Position numbers and translations under genes: made by a program
Shown: positions 1 to 17,792 of the stretch, in pieces
Layout of the letters: the number at the start of each line of letters is the position of its first letter
Numbering within the stretch: the stretch's first letter is position 1
Notes under the pieces: generated by a model
What the model was told of the DNA's origin: nothing
Databases searched by the model: none
What the model saw: the letters and a program-made list of their open reading frames with translations, nothing else
Assembly: GCA_030144725.1 (NCBI GenBank)
Contig: JASKMD010000008.1
Location: 17,454,992 to 17,518,991 of the forward strand
Direction of reading: 5' to 3'
DNA: 64,000 nt
Origin: Haematococcus lacustris
Taxonomy: Eukaryota > Chlorophyta > Chlorophyceae > Chlamydomonadales > Haematococcaceae

Positions 1-1093
1 GCCGACTCTATCCCACCCCTCACAACCGTTGCTACAGCCACACAGCAACTACTAGACGAGGTGTAAACCACAACAACAGCTACTTGCAAAACACCAAGCC
101 AGCAGGCCAACCCCCCTGACCCAAGCATCAACACCAGGACAACCTCTACCAGGGGCAGCGCTACGCTTGCTACCAACACAACTGCCTGCCTATGTCCCTG
201 CCTGCCACGACTTGGCTGGCGGAGGCTGTAAGTGGCTATGTTGGTTTCAGAGCCTTTTGATGACACAACAGCAACAGGTGGTGTCTTCACCAGGCCCCTA
301 GCCCTAGGCCTCCCCACCATCCTCAGCAGCTGGCTGGCTGGCTGGCTGGCAGGCTGGCAAGACAGGGCTGGAAAACCCCACAAGCTGTTTGGCAAGGGAG
401 GGCTGGCAGCAGCTTGGTGCGCACTCCGACTGGCGCTCAACCTCTGCGACTGCACCAGTGAGCCCATCTGCTCCTGCTGCTGGCCCCTGGCAGCTGCTGT
501 GAAGCCACACCTGGCCAGCCACCTAGCGCCACACCCAGAGCCATGCAGGGCTTGCGGCTGAGTTTGAAAGATCAGGCGACACCGCAAGGCTGGCTCACCA
601 GGCGGCAAGCCTCTAGCCCCCCGCTGAGACCACACCAGCCCCAGACAGCCTATGTGAAGCCCAGCACCTAGCAACACGCCCAGGGCCATGCAGGGCACAG
701 GGCCATGCAGGGCCCCAAGTCTGTGGCCCACCTCTGCCACCCAACCCATCAGAGACCACAGGGCGAGGGCCACCACTGAGCAGTGGCCTAGGTGGCGGCC
801 CACAGTGCCAATTCAGGCTCCAGGCTTGCGCCAATTGAGGCTCCAGCCCAGCCTGGAGTCAGTTTGGCGCCAGTCATAGCCGTGCTGGGCCATGCCGCTT
901 GCTGGCCGCCCCCACGCCCTGCACTCACACCCCGCCGCTGCCATTCAAAGCACTGGCCTCCCATGAAGCGGGCGCAACGCCAGGCCTACTCCACCCACCC
1001 CCACGCCACTCCAGCCCGCCACCAGACCCCCTGCTCCAGCCGCCTCCACCCCCACACCACCAGCCAGCCACCAGGCCCTACGCAGTGGCCAGC
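1..1093. other. unassigned 3' flank of the helicase gene
   Basis: No gene could be supported here. The stretch is GC-rich and repetitive, with many copies of short words such as CCATGCAGGGC and a (CTGG)n run near 330-355. It lies downstream of the helicase stop codon and probably holds its 3' untranslated region. Open frames in this stretch are compositional and show no domain. Confidence 0.5.
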
Positions 1094-6868
<5,775 letters not shown>

Positions 6869-7168
6869 TGTGCACACGCAGCTACGCAAATTGAATCTAG
6901 TGGGCACACGAGCTAACGGTTATACTGGCAACTGTTCGGCTCGGCCGAAGCCTGCGGGGTCCATTGTAAAAAGTATATATACTGCGCTTCTGAGAGGCGA
7001 CTAGTCTTTGTCCTAGTCCCCTCGTATTGGATGTTGACGGGGTCCCGATGTTTCTGCACGACCTCGCAGGGCTAGCAGACCAGGCAATTGATCGCAACGG
7101 CCAATGCACGCCTGAGTCCGATAGATATCCGCCTTCTTACCCCGGCCGTATGAATTTCTTTGTTGCAG
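6869..7168. promoter_or_regulatory. divergent intergenic region between helicase and coiled-coil genes
   Basis: Only about 300 bp separate the helicase start codon from the first supported exon of the plus-strand gene. The interval must hold both 5' untranslated regions, the missing first exon of the plus gene, and presumably a shared promoter. A run AAAAAGTATATATACTGC at about 6969-6985 is a TATA-like candidate. No other motif stands out. Confidence 0.45.
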
Positions 7169-10100
7169 GACGATGTTTTGCATCAGCTGGACAGCGGAGT
7201 AGGCGCTAGCACGGCTTACGCCACTGCATCGAATGTCGACAGCTGTGCGAAGTATGTGTGCCAGGGTGGGTGAATTGCTTTCTGCATGACAGGAGGCAGG
7301 CAGGCAGGCAGTGTGACTAGCCCAGAACCTTCCAGCACCCTTGTCATGCATTGCAACCATGCAGGCAAAATCTGTGTCTGCCTGCAGCATTGTCGGGTCT
7401 GGGTTACTCCCCCAACCTAGATCTGTTCTCAAGCGGGCCAGAAGCTGTGGCAGGCGTGGTGAACACCCTCTTTGCCTTGATCCAGCAGCGCCATGTGGAC
7501 AAGGAGGCAAGGGATGCGCTTGAGAATGTGGCCCGCACCCTGAGGAGTGACCTGCAGGTGTGCAAGCCCCTCACTCTGCGCCATGCATGCCAACATCGCA
7601 TGCAGCAGGTCATGTAGTAAGTCGTGCTTGGTTATGGCTCATGTGTTTATTAAGCGGGAAAGTCATACAGGTTACGAATGGATCCTAGCTCAGCCCCAGA
7701 GCCGTGAGGTTGGGGGACCTACCCCTTGTACTGCTGCCTGACCCCCTTTGGGGTAACTAGACAGTATGGCATGATACACATGCACTGATATAAGCTGACA
7801 CAGCTTAAGGCAAGGCACATTCTATCATGCCACAGCAGCATACTGGGCCTTGGGTGCTCAATCTCTCAGCCGCTTGTAGCCCAGGCCTGGGTACTCCCTG
7901 CCCCTGTATGGCAGCTTGAGCTACTCTGGCCACTGGCACAGCTCCAGTGGGCGCCTGTGTGGCTGCGTAGCTGCGGGGGGGGCTGTGGGGGCTGGCATGG
8001 GGGCAGCTGCCCCGCACTGGCTAGTCACGCTGCTGGCTCCAGGATGGGCGCACCAGGCCAGGTGTTTCCAGCCCTCAGGCCTGATGGCCTTGCAATTGCT
8101 CAGTCTGCTCTCACAGGGTTGGGGCTTGTTCATGATGATTCACGATGCACTGACCAGGCTGGTGCGGTGCTCGTCCGCCAGCACCACCTTGCCGGGCAGC
8201 CTGTCTGGCTCTTGCTTGCGCTTGCTGTGCCTCTTCAACAACCTGGAGCATGCCAGGAGCATCGCGTCTGCACCCAACCCTGCAGCCCAGCTTCACCAAG
8301 TGAGACTACCAGCTGCTTGCAGTAGCCCCAGTGGACACATTAGCCGCCTCCCACTCCCACTCCAGTTTGCAGGAGACATTACAAATGTCCCAAGCTGAGT
8401 CTCTGCTTGCAGGTGTCCAACTCAGAGCGCAGGCGGTTGGAGCAGCGCATGGCGGAGAAGCTGACCGAGCTAGGCAACTTGGAACTGAAGCTGCGCAGTG
8501 CTGAGCGCGCAGCCAGTGAGGGGGCAGGGGCAGCCAGCGGGCGCCAGGTATGTGCGCAAGACAGGACAGTAGCGTTGCCGTTGCAAACCAGCCGAACAGA
8601 GACAGGCAAGCTTGCCAGAGAACAAGCTGATAGGCAGGCAGCTCGTCCAGCCTGTGCTGCTGCAGTTTTGCATGTGGTGACGGGTGGGTGCATGTGTCAG
8701 GAAGGGTAAAGAAAGGAGAAACTGCTCAGGCAGCAAGTTGCACCTCCAACCTGCTGTAAGGGGTGCTGGTTGACTAGCGCCGATTACCACGAAAGGAAAG
8801 CAGGCAAAGGCAAACTTAAGATTCTATGTGTGTGTGTGCCCACCTCTACCAGCTTCTCGCTTATATACATTCCTGGGGTGGGATGCAGGAGCAACTTGCA
8901 AGGCGGTGCCGTAAGCTGGAAGCCACCACTCAGCAGCTGGAGCACCGCCTGCGTGCCAAGGAGCAGGAGGTGGAGAGCCTGCGGCTGCGGGCCAGTGCGG
9001 CCCTGTCCAGCAAGGGAGGGTCGGTGCAGCTGGCAGCAGCCAGCCGGCATGCAGGGCATGGCTGCAGCACTGGCCATGCAGGAGGGGAGGAGTGTGGGGA
9101 TCAGGGGAACACACAAGGCCAGGGCGCTGTCACTGCCAGCCATGGACCTCATGGGAGGAGCGCCCCTACGGTGTCCAACAACACAACCTCCACAGCTGAT
9201 CTGCGCAGCCTCAAGGTCGGTGAGGATATCTGGACAGGTCTCTGAGAGTCCCTTATCATGGAAAAAGCACAATCTGTTGGGTGGTTGGGGAGTTTAGATC
9301 ACCTAGATGTCCAGCTACCTAGAAGATGTGGTCAGAGAGTTTAGATTACCTAGATGGCTGGAGATGTGTGGTGTTTGCATGTGTGTCTGTCATGCCAGTG
9401 GGCCCTGCACTCAGTCCGTTTTGTCATCCACATGGCTAGCAATGGTGTGAGCTCTTGCATGGCGGCCTGCTTTCTTGTTTGCAGAGGCAGCTGTCAGACA
9501 GCAAAGCCTTGGTGGCCATACTGACAGAAGAGAAGGCTGCCCTGACCGGCAAGCTGGAAGAGCTGCAGCACGACTTCAGGCGACTGGTGGCCAGGTGGGT
9601 GCCCAGGCCGGTGCACAATAGACAGTAGACAGCCGGCCGGGTCCAATTGGACCACATATTGGCAAATACCATGTCAATGATCATAGTAGTCTGAGTTATG
9701 TGAAGCAGCTGATGAGTGCTTTTTGTTGCTAGGCCTGAATTGCGTATGGCACATGACATCTTGCCCGCCTGCCTTTCTAACCCCCTTGATGGCTAATGTT
9801 GGGACCCCTTATGTTCATGCATGAGGGGTTATGCAGGGCCTGCCTGGCCGCTCCCCAGGTGTGAGTCCATGGGCCTGGGCCTGGCTCCCACTGACGCAGC
9901 CAGCCTACAACCTCAGGCCGTCACCACATCCAGCATTGAAGGGCTGGGCAGCATGGCTGGTGGCTCCGCTTGGTGGGCCTCAGCAGCCAGCGGCCTGAGG
10001 TCAGAGCTGGATGAAGGGGAGCTGCAGCACTACATGCAGACAGAGCTCAAGGTGGGCCAGCAGCAGCTGGGGCAGAGGGGAAGTGCACAGGACCATGCCA

Positions 10101-13100
10101 GACTGAAGGAGTAAGATGCCCTTGCTAAGAGGTAGCGCTTCATCGGACAAACACAGTAAAGCACAAAGCCACTGAGCGGAGCCAAAAATAGATGTCACAC
10201 TTGAGACGCAAACAGCTCGACACCTGATGGGCTGGCTGAACCTAGCACACCTTGCTCCAACACAGACAGCAACGGGAGCGCAGGACAGGGCAGGCGGGTC
10301 CAACTACTCAGTCAGGCCGTTAGGGGAGGCGGGTGGAGGGCCAGGAGGGAGGGAATGCACAACTGCGCAGTGGGGTGACGCACATCTGTCAGCAGCTTGC
10401 ATGCCACCTGGGGTGTTGAGGCCATCCCATGTAGCTCCACTGCTGCTTGACCTGCACATTGCAATGCCTGGTCACCACTGCGAAGCTGCTGCTCAGCTCA
10501 GCTGTGTAGCTTGCTGCTCCGCTCAGCAGGATGCCCTGTGTGGTCCCAGGTGGTTCAAGATCGCTGCCGCCAGCTCATGCGTGGCAGCAGTGCCAAAGCC
10601 AGCTGTGGCGCTGGGGACAGTGTGGCAGAGCTAGACTCTGCTCAGGAGGTCACTCAGCTGCAAAAGGTCTTGAAGGACCAGGACCTGGTGAGTGACGCCC
10701 TACGTGGTGGGAGCAGGCTGCCCCCCAGGCGGAAGCTCCTCACTTCACCACACATTAGCTCCTACGAAGTGAGATCACATGTGAAACCACACCAGCTTCC
10801 TCCTCCTCTTCTTCTTCTTCTTCTTCTTCTTCCCCTTCCTGTTCCTATATTGCTACCTCTTCTTCCTTTCTGCCTTTTCTGTCTTTTTATCTGGGTGCAG
10901 CCTTGCTGACTGCAAGCAGCTCACCCTGCGGCACCGCCCAGCGCTGCCCTGCACCTTTGTGCCATGCAACCAAAGCCTGTCGCGCTCATGGATCCACCCA
11001 GGCTTCATCAGCAGCTGACCTGCAGCGCATCAACCCAGGGTCGACACCTTACATGGCACGATACCCTTACCAGGGGCAGAGCTTCTGCTTTCTCCTTCGG
11101 CAGCCTGCTTGCTGCCTCTGGCATTTTCACCTTCTCCGTTCCTGCTTCCTGGCCTGCATCTGCTCAACCCTGCCTCATTGCTTCCACAGCCTTCCTCCCC
11201 TCCCCTCACACTCTGCCAGGCTTAGGCCTCCCTCCGCCCAGCCCACCACCCAGTGTATCCCTCTGCATCCCACCACCCTGTACCAGCGCCCTGCATCCCA
11301 CCGACCCTGCCCTGTCCCCCAGGCCCTGTCCCGCAGCCTGACCTCCCTGCGGCGTGCCGAATCCCAGCTGGAAGCTGCTCAGCAGCGTGCCGCCGCCAGC
11401 CAGCAGCGCGCCCTGCTGCTGGAGCGGCGCCTGACTGAGGCCAGCCAGGCTAGCCTGGCCCATGACGAGCAGGAGGAGCAGCTGCAGCAGCAAGTCGCAA
11501 GGCTGTGCAAGGTGGTCAAAGAGACGCAGGCAGAGGCAGAGCAGTGGAAGCAGGAGGCTGAGGCTGCTCAGCAAGCGCTGGTAAGCAGCCACCAGGGGGC
11601 ACTGGAGGGGTCCTTGATCTGGCTAGGCAGCGAGAGGAGCAGGGACCCTCCGCACACAGCCTGCAGTAGAGGCCTGCCCCTTAGCATGAATGTTACTCCA
11701 TTTTGAGAATGGCTGCCCTGTGCTGCTGCTGCTGCTGCCGTTGGTCCTGCTGCTGCTGCCGCCGCCGTCGGTGTCATGCATGCACACTGCCAGCTTCTCC
11801 AATCACACCAAGTTGTTGACCTCACTGCATGGTCAGCTGTGTGACAGGATACAAGTATACCAGGTAGGCCTCAGGTCGCTTAGATATGCAAGGTGACCGC
11901 AAGGCCTGAGGCATCGACCTCCCCTTACTCATGCCTGCCGACAAGGGCGTAGTCTTTATTTATGTATATCCTTTACCAGGCAGGCGCCGATGCTGTGGCA
12001 GCTGTTCGCTGCCCATGCAGGAGGTGCAGCGGCTCGCCCCCTCCTCAACCACCACGGCTGTTGAGGCACATGCAGCTAGCTTGGCAGCAGAGCTAGAGGC
12101 CAGCCAGGCTGCCCTTGCCTCTCAATCGCTCGAGCTGGAGATGGTGCAGAAGCAGCTGGCACTGATGAAGCGGGCCGTGGTGGTCACAGGCGGTGCAGGG
12201 GCCAGCAGGGGCGAAGCAGTGGCTGCCGTGGTGCAGGAGGGGGTACAGGAAGTGTATGCCAGGCTGGCCACCACACAGCAGCAGCTAGCCAGCCTGCAGC
12301 AGCAGCAGCAGCGAGGGGTAGGCAAGGAGCTGGTGACGCAGGTGGGTGCTGCAGCCAGGATAGGTAGGGCGTCCCGGAGCTCTGGTGGGGCTGAACATCT
12401 AGGGTTACGTACCAGTGTCGACAGCGCTATAGCTGGCAGCCAGACTCAGCAGGGGAGACTGCTGCTTCGCTCCACCTCTCACAGCGCTGGCCAGGCCAGC
12501 CAGCCCCCTATGGCTAGGCCAAAGGGCAGCACTGGGGCTGGGCCTGCTGCTGCCAGGGTTCCTCTCTGTAGACCAGCTGCTGCGGGACCCAAGGGCATGG
12601 ACAGCGGCCGGCTCCAGCCAGGCAGCCAGGCCCCAACACCAGGGCACAGTAAAGGGCTGCTTGTGCCCCCTGGCAGCACCGCAGCAGCAGCATCAGCAGG
12701 TGCCACACTCCATGGGCCCCTGCCCGGCAATTTCACCGGCGTCAGTGCAGACGGCCCGGCAGTCAGCAGTCCTGACTGGGTGGGAGCTGCTTGCAGCAGA
12801 CACTCCAGCTTTGGGCCCGGGAAGCCAAGCCTGCAGCTTCTGCAAGACCTGCTTGATGCAGACAGTAGCACAGACGAAGAGCGGGAGGAGGCGGACGGCG
12901 CAGTGGGGGGTGAGGAAGGGCCAGCTGCGGCACGGTGCCAATGGCCCTTGCAGGCTACTCAGAAGCCTCATGCCATGGGCCTGCATTGGGACATGCAGCC
13001 AGCTTCCTCTGAATCTTACAGCAACGAGGCACCCACTCGACAGCAGCAGGGCAGTGAGGATGAGTGGGGTGGCTTCCAGCAGCCTCTCGTTCCGCGTGAT

Positions 13101-13298
13101 TCCACCGACATTGCGCATGCACGTCAGGGCTTGAGCGGGGCTCGGCAGCAGCAGTACCAGACACACAGCCAGGCCCATGCAGGGCTGCAAATCAGTCCAC
13201 TGGGCAGGCGCCAGCGGTGGGCACACGTGGACCTGAGCCAGCACGTCAGCCCTAGACAGCTACTGCGCCAGACCATAGAGGAGGGCAGTGTGAGCTGA
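7169..13298 (+). CDS. long coiled-coil protein with an SSX2IP/ADIP-like N-terminal region (N-terminus unresolved)
   Basis: Nine exons can be joined in phase: 7169-7251, 7365-7557, 8413-8547, 8889-9215, 9485-9594, 9859-10051, 10550-10687, 11323-11580 and 12021-13298, coding for about 904 residues. The first supported part (LSGLGYSPNLDLF, then a hydrophobic helix and a heptad-rich RRLEQRMAEK segment) recalls the start of SSX2IP/ADIP, a centriolar-satellite and cell-junction protein; that similarity is from memory and modest. Exons 2-8 are mostly charged coiled coil. The last exon begins as coiled coil and passes into a Ser/Gly/Gln-rich disordered tail with a DADSSTDEEREEADG acidic patch. No start codon could be placed; the first exon probably lies between 7000 and 7168. 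A TGTAA signal follows at 13763. A decayed TnpB/Fanzor-like fragment occupies the second intron. Confidence 0.7.
7800..8300 (-). pseudogene. decayed TnpB/Fanzor-like (family B) 3' fragment inside an intron
   Basis: On the minus strand, broken frames read KVVLADEHRTSLVS near 8160-8200, then KPQPCE and RPEGWKH, then a C-terminal tail related to the PLELCYWPD..GKEYPGLGYK segment seen better at 17.8 kb. The DEHRTS block matches the RuvC-II glutamate motif (DEFRTS/DEYRTS) of TnpB and Fanzor nucleases. Stops and frame changes show that it is dead. It sits in the intron between the second and third exons of the coiled-coil gene, in the opposite orientation. Confidence 0.65.
10801..10833 (+). repeat. 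(CTT)n microsatellite in an intron
   Basis: A pyrimidine-rich CTT run in the intron after the seventh supported exon of the coiled-coil gene. Confidence 0.8.
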
Positions 13299-14000
13299 GG
13301 GAGGGACCCAATGGAAGCTGGACCTGGTCGCTGAGCACTGCACCTGGAGCTTGTGGACAGGGACTGGGCATATGATCTGTCAGAGGTAGTTAGGCATGCT
13401 GCCTACATGTTCTGCGTGCAACATTCCCTAGTCTAGTCCATCACTTTCTGTGCAGCCATTTTTTCGTAGCCATGGCATGAACTGTCTTGTCCTCCTGCTG
13501 GGATTGTATGACACTGTCTAGTCTTGCACGCGGCATGGTCTTTACCCTCACACAGGAGCAGGCCACAGCAAGTCGAGTAGATAAGCATGCAATAGCTACA
13601 AACAGCAGGTGCTTCCGTGTGCCCTAATGCCTAGTCGGTAGCAAGAGCAGGGTGTGTACAGCACAGACGAAAACAAAAACGCGGGTGTGTAGGTCAGAGT
13701 CGGAGCCCATTGCCCTAGGATGATGTCGCTGTCCCATTGTGCCGCTTGGCCTCATTGTAGTATGTAAATTGTAGCCCTTTGTACAGATATGTGGAACAAT
13801 GCCATCAGCTGGTGTGCATGAGTCTTGCCCTGGCGGGTGAGTTGTGCTACCTGCTCTGAACTTGGAACAAGCGTAATCTGCCCCGTTTGAGACCCGTCCG
13901 TAGCACTGCCACCATTATTGTGCACTGCCACCATATTGTGCTACATCATTGCATTCGTCACATGCCACATGCGGGTTTGTTTACTCGACCGGGTGCAACT
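13299..14000. other. 3' UTR and spacer downstream of the coiled-coil gene
   Basis: No coding frame with recognisable content. The stretch probably holds the long 3' untranslated region of the upstream gene and the spacer to the SINE on the other side. Confidence 0.5.
13763..13767 (+). terminator. TGTAA polyadenylation signal candidate
   Basis: TGTAA is the usual polyadenylation motif in volvocalean green algae. This copy lies 465 bp past the stop codon of the coiled-coil gene, on the coding strand. Confidence 0.4.
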
Positions 14001-14119
14001 CCTGAACCCCACAGCCCTCATGCTACACCAAAATAAAACATGAGTTGGAATCGAACCAGGCTGCGAGCTCATCATTGTAAAGGCTACCGACAGTGTGCCT
14101 ACTGCCCACTTCAGCTCAG
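14001..14119 (-). mobile_element. tRNA-derived SINE-like element, copy 1
   Basis: A 119-bp unit shared almost base for base with 21772-21890. Read on the minus strand it has a box A-like TGGGCAGTAGGC near the start and an exact RNA polymerase III box B, GGTTCGATTCC, about 50 bp on, followed by an AT-rich TTTTATTTTGG tail. The T-arm stem is partly unpaired, so it is not a working tRNA gene. Two more diverged copies lie at 29850-29959 and 43402-43511. It lies about 20 bp beyond the C-terminal debris of the TnpB/Fanzor-like gene, in the same orientation. Confidence 0.7.
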
Positions 14120-14139
14120 TCTTCTGGTGTGTGTGCCTG

Positions 14140-16924
14140 TGCCAGTGCCTGTGCCTGCGCCACACACATCCTGCGCCACACACATCTTGTCGGCTATCTC
14201 CACCCACTCCTGGCCTGGCTGGCCTGGCTTTGGCATGGCTGGGCGGTTAGTCCAGTAGCACAGGCCCTGGGCCGACTGCACAGCGGCGGATGTTCAGCGC
14301 GGCTGACACGTCCCGGTCATAGAACCTGCACATGGGTGTGGAAGATGCATGACGTCAATTCATGTGTCATGGCATGTGGGATATGCTCATGTCATGCACA
14401 TTTGTAGGGTTGGGTCAATGCTTACCTGGTGATGTTGTTGATGCTTGTTAAGCACATCAGGCCCCGGACTTGGGAACGCTTTGCCATGCTTTTCACTGGC
14501 CGCAGCCACCTGCATGGACACATGGGGCAATTTGTAAGATTTTTCATCTTGACCCTACCTAGTCACCTTGACTCCACCACCTCCCAACACTGCCAACAAC
14601 CCCCTATCCTCAACCCCCTCACCTGAAGGACTCAGGCGGCGTGTCAAGGAGGGTCTCACTGGGGGTGTTGTCGGCTGAGCTGCCTGCACCCCTGCAGCCA
14701 ATGGTGCCGCTGCCCTTGAAGCCAGCTGCCCCATAGGCCAGGGCCAGGATGCGGTCCGGCCACAGCTTCTTTGCCTGCTTGTTGACCTGCAGCCACATAT
14801 AGCAAGACACAGTGGCACACATGTGTAAGGTCAGGTATAGCAGCAGCAACAGAGGCAGCAACAGCAGCAGCTGGCCCGGTGAGCTGACTTTGGTTGGCTG
14901 CTGCCTAGCTCGTGGGTTAGGGTTATTGGGCCTTACCTTGGCCCAGAACGAAGCCACCACGCGCTTCTTGCCACAATACAGCCTGAACTTGGCGTTGGCC
15001 CAGCGCGTCTTCGAGACCTCGGCCCACATGGCGTCGTACGTCTCCAGGACGGTGTCGGCGAACCGCCGGTACGAGACCAGCGAGCTGGGCTTGCTGCTGA
15101 CATGTGACAGGGCTGTGAGCTGCGTCTTCACAGTGGCCAGCCAGATCTTGGTCGCCTGGGTCTGCCGTGTGATGCCGCTGTCGCGGTAGTACTGCCCGGC
15201 GGTTAGCGTCCAGTGGCGCACTGACACCACTGAGCCGTCGGCGCTGCGCTCCTCGTGCGCCACCGTGGCCATATTCGTCTTGCCCGGGTCCACGCCAAGC
15301 CAAGCGTGGAGGTGGGCCAGCGGGTTGACTGCGCCCATGCCCTTGGCCATCCGCGGCAGCTCGGCGGGTGGCGCTGCAGGCTTGGGCCGCAGGAACATCA
15401 CGCTGATGGCGACTCCATCGGTGTGCACGACCTGATCGAATCTGTGCTTGGGGCTGGCGAGCTTTTGGCGGCGAGGGTCAGGCAGCAATGCATCCCACCG
15501 GCTGGCCACCTGCAGCCACCATAAACACCACCAAGGCACCTCATCTGAAGGCTGGCAGAAGGCTCACAAGGCAGGCACAAGGCAGTTGACAACACACATG
15601 GCAACTGACTGAGCAAAGGCTGGTACCTGACTGCAAGGAGCACTCACCTTGCTGTTTGCAGGCCCTTCAATGTAGTGGCCCGGCCTCGCTGGGTCAGGTA
15701 GGGCACCGATCCTGAACTTGTCCAAGGAGGTGACCCCCTGCTCCGTCAGCACCCCCAGCATGCCGGCGTCACTCATCAAGCCGTAGAGGCCCCGGGTGTC
15801 GATGAAGATGTGCCGAGCTGGTGGTGGTGAGGGCATAGGGAGTGGGGGGGCGGGGGGGCCTCGTCACCAGGTTGGTGGGCTGAGACTGCTCCCAAGGCAC
15901 CATATCAAGCTGCCAGGCTGCCATGGCTGCCTCCATCTCTCTGGTGGTGTGCACCGCATGGCGCAGCAGCCGGCCACGGTTTGCTGGGTCCTCCACCCAA
16001 TCATGATCCACCTTCTCCCCCTCCCCCAACCCCAGCAGGCCCCGCTGCAAATCCACCTCAGCCTGCATGGCTGCAGTCACCACCACCCCACCCTCCCCCA
16101 CTAGCCAAGTGACCTCCAAGCCGCACACCATACGGCGCACGTAGGTGCACTGCCGCTTGGACCAGGCTGACAGGTGCCCACCAACCAGCCCCCTCACCCC
16201 GAATCGGCGCTGGTGCTCGTTGGTGCCCAGCAGGACCTTGGCCCCGGCCAGGGACACTGACTTCTTCAGCCTGCCAGCGAAGAGCAGCGTGAGCATGTTG
16301 CTGAAAGCTGTCTCCAGCTGCTTGCCGACGTGGTCCACCATGTTCGTGTCAGACAGGTTGCGGGGGATTGCATCGAGGCGGGCGCTAAAGGTCGGGGTGC
16401 GCGGCCAGCACGGCAGCGATTGCTGCACTCGGCTGAGTGCCCTCGCCGTCACCGGGCAGGCCGCGGCACAGCTGCAGGAACAGATTCCTGCAGCTCAGGT
16501 TCGGGATGTCTGTTGCGGAGACTGGGATGTCTGTGTCTGTGTATGACAGTGGCTGGCCTTGCGCGTCAAGCTGGTCGGCTACGTGAAGGGTAAACAAGCC
16601 GCGCACGAGGAAGCCCAACAGCAGGCTGCCAATCACCCCCCGCTCGCTGATGGCCTTCACTCGTGGGCGCACAGCCTTGTCAAGGAAGGCGTCCCAAAGC
16701 GCTTGCGGGAGGTGGTCGGTGAGGTGGGCTAACTTGGCCTTTCTTGCGTGGAACGTATTGTCCCTGCTGCGGGCAGCGCGGGCCTCTCCTGAAGCCTTCC
16801 TTTTGCGCTGTGCCTCGGTCAAGTCGGGTTGGCCTGCCTCGTCGCGGTCAACTATGTCGAAGTCGGGGTCCTCCGGCACTGCTCTAGGCCCACCCACACC
16901 GGTTCGTCTCTTCTTCCTCGCCAT
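14140..16924 (-). mobile_element. TnpB/Fanzor-like RuvC-nuclease gene, family A, nearly complete but frame-broken
   Basis: Minus-strand gene starting at 16924 (MARKKRRTGVGG). A basic N-terminal region is followed by a long central part (RNLSDTNMVDHVGKQLETAF; RHIFIDTRGLYGLM), then HTDGVAISVMF and WLGVDPGKTNMATVAHEE near 15285, which fits the RuvC-I aspartate motif. After introns come AYGAAGFKGSGTIG and, near 14293-14325, FYDRDVSAALNIRRC, which fits RuvC-III. This order is that of Fanzor, the eukaryotic relative of transposon-encoded TnpB RNA-guided nucleases. Lesions: an extra base in a 3-base homopolymer at 16387, a shift in the G/C homopolymers at about 15845-15860, and an early stop at 14247 with tail residues continuing in another frame to about 14140. 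The RuvC-II glutamate block was not found. It may be a recently dead copy, or one hit by sequencing indels. The family call is from motifs only. Confidence 0.65.
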
Positions 16925-17047
16925 AAACAATAGCAACGCGAGGCAGCTACATACACTAAGGATTTTCGTGCTTGTCACACACATGTCCACATGGTTGTTT
17001 CAAGTGAGCCAAAGCAAGAGTCTGTCAATAACGCAACGATGTGAAGG

Positions 17048-17372
17048 ATGCCTCCTAATGTCCCTAAGCTGCGGCGACTCACCCTTTACCAGCACTGGAA
17101 GGGCGCGGAGCCCTGGCAGCGGCGCAATATGGTGCTGGCATCGATCATGCTCGTGTGGGCTGGCGTGCTCATGGTATGCTCTTGCTCCTGCAATACTCTT
17201 GCTTGCGGCCTGTTACTAGCCATTTTCATTGCCCCGTTCACCACAAGAGCGTCACCCAGGCATTCACAGGAGCTGCACTACCTGGGGACTGCAGGTTGAC
17301 ATGCACAACCTGAAGCAAGACCCTGTACTGCGAGCTAAACTCAAATTGGATGACCCTGATACCTTGACGTAA
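17048..17372 (+). CDS. small single-pass membrane protein, function unknown
   Basis: Two exons, 17048-17173 and 17295-17372, join in phase to give a 67-residue protein. It has a basic, Trp-containing N-terminus (LRRLTLYQHWKGAEPWQRR), one hydrophobic segment of about 18 residues (MVLASIMLVWAGVLM) and a charged tail (DPVLRAKLKLDDPDTLT). Size and shape are those of small accessory subunits of organellar membrane complexes, but I do not recognise the family. The second exon could instead be spliced at AC/GTAAGT (17369), giving another C-terminus. The intron starts GTATGC and ends CTGCAG. It is set between two runs of TnpB/Fanzor-like debris. Confidence 0.5.
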
Positions 17373-17792
17373 GTAGTAGCTTGCAAACACCTGAAGGGCC
17401 TACTAAAGACTCTTCACTAATAGACAGGAGGAGTGTTTTTGCTGATGCGTCACTGTCACTCTGTGCCGCGTTTCACTGGCTCGCTCTGCACAGCTGCGGA
17501 CTCAATCATGACCAGCGCTTCGGTCAACTGCAACTGTTCCTGCCAGACACTTGTCAGCCCCCTTCTCCCTGAGTTCGGCTTCCATTTGAGCTGGACCACC
17601 AGGGACCACTGGTGGGCAATAGTCGCCCGACTCAAGTGGTGTTATTGGCTGTGTGGAGTAAACCCAGTGCACATGGTGCATGAGTGCCTACCACCTACAT
17701 CATTGCCTGACCCGTTAGGGCTATTGTGTAGAGTTGGCATGACAAGACATGCACTAATGTAAGCTGATGTCAGCTCAGAGGGGGGGCACACA

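Noticed and set aside
14001..14119. A functional tRNA gene
   Set aside because: Box B is perfect but two of five T-stem pairs fail, the acceptor stem does not close, and near-identical copies lie elsewhere, so a SINE head fits better.
14812..15303. Plus-strand and alternate minus-strand frames across the family A gene
   Set aside because: They overlap the recognised RuvC-bearing frame and carry no recognisable motif.
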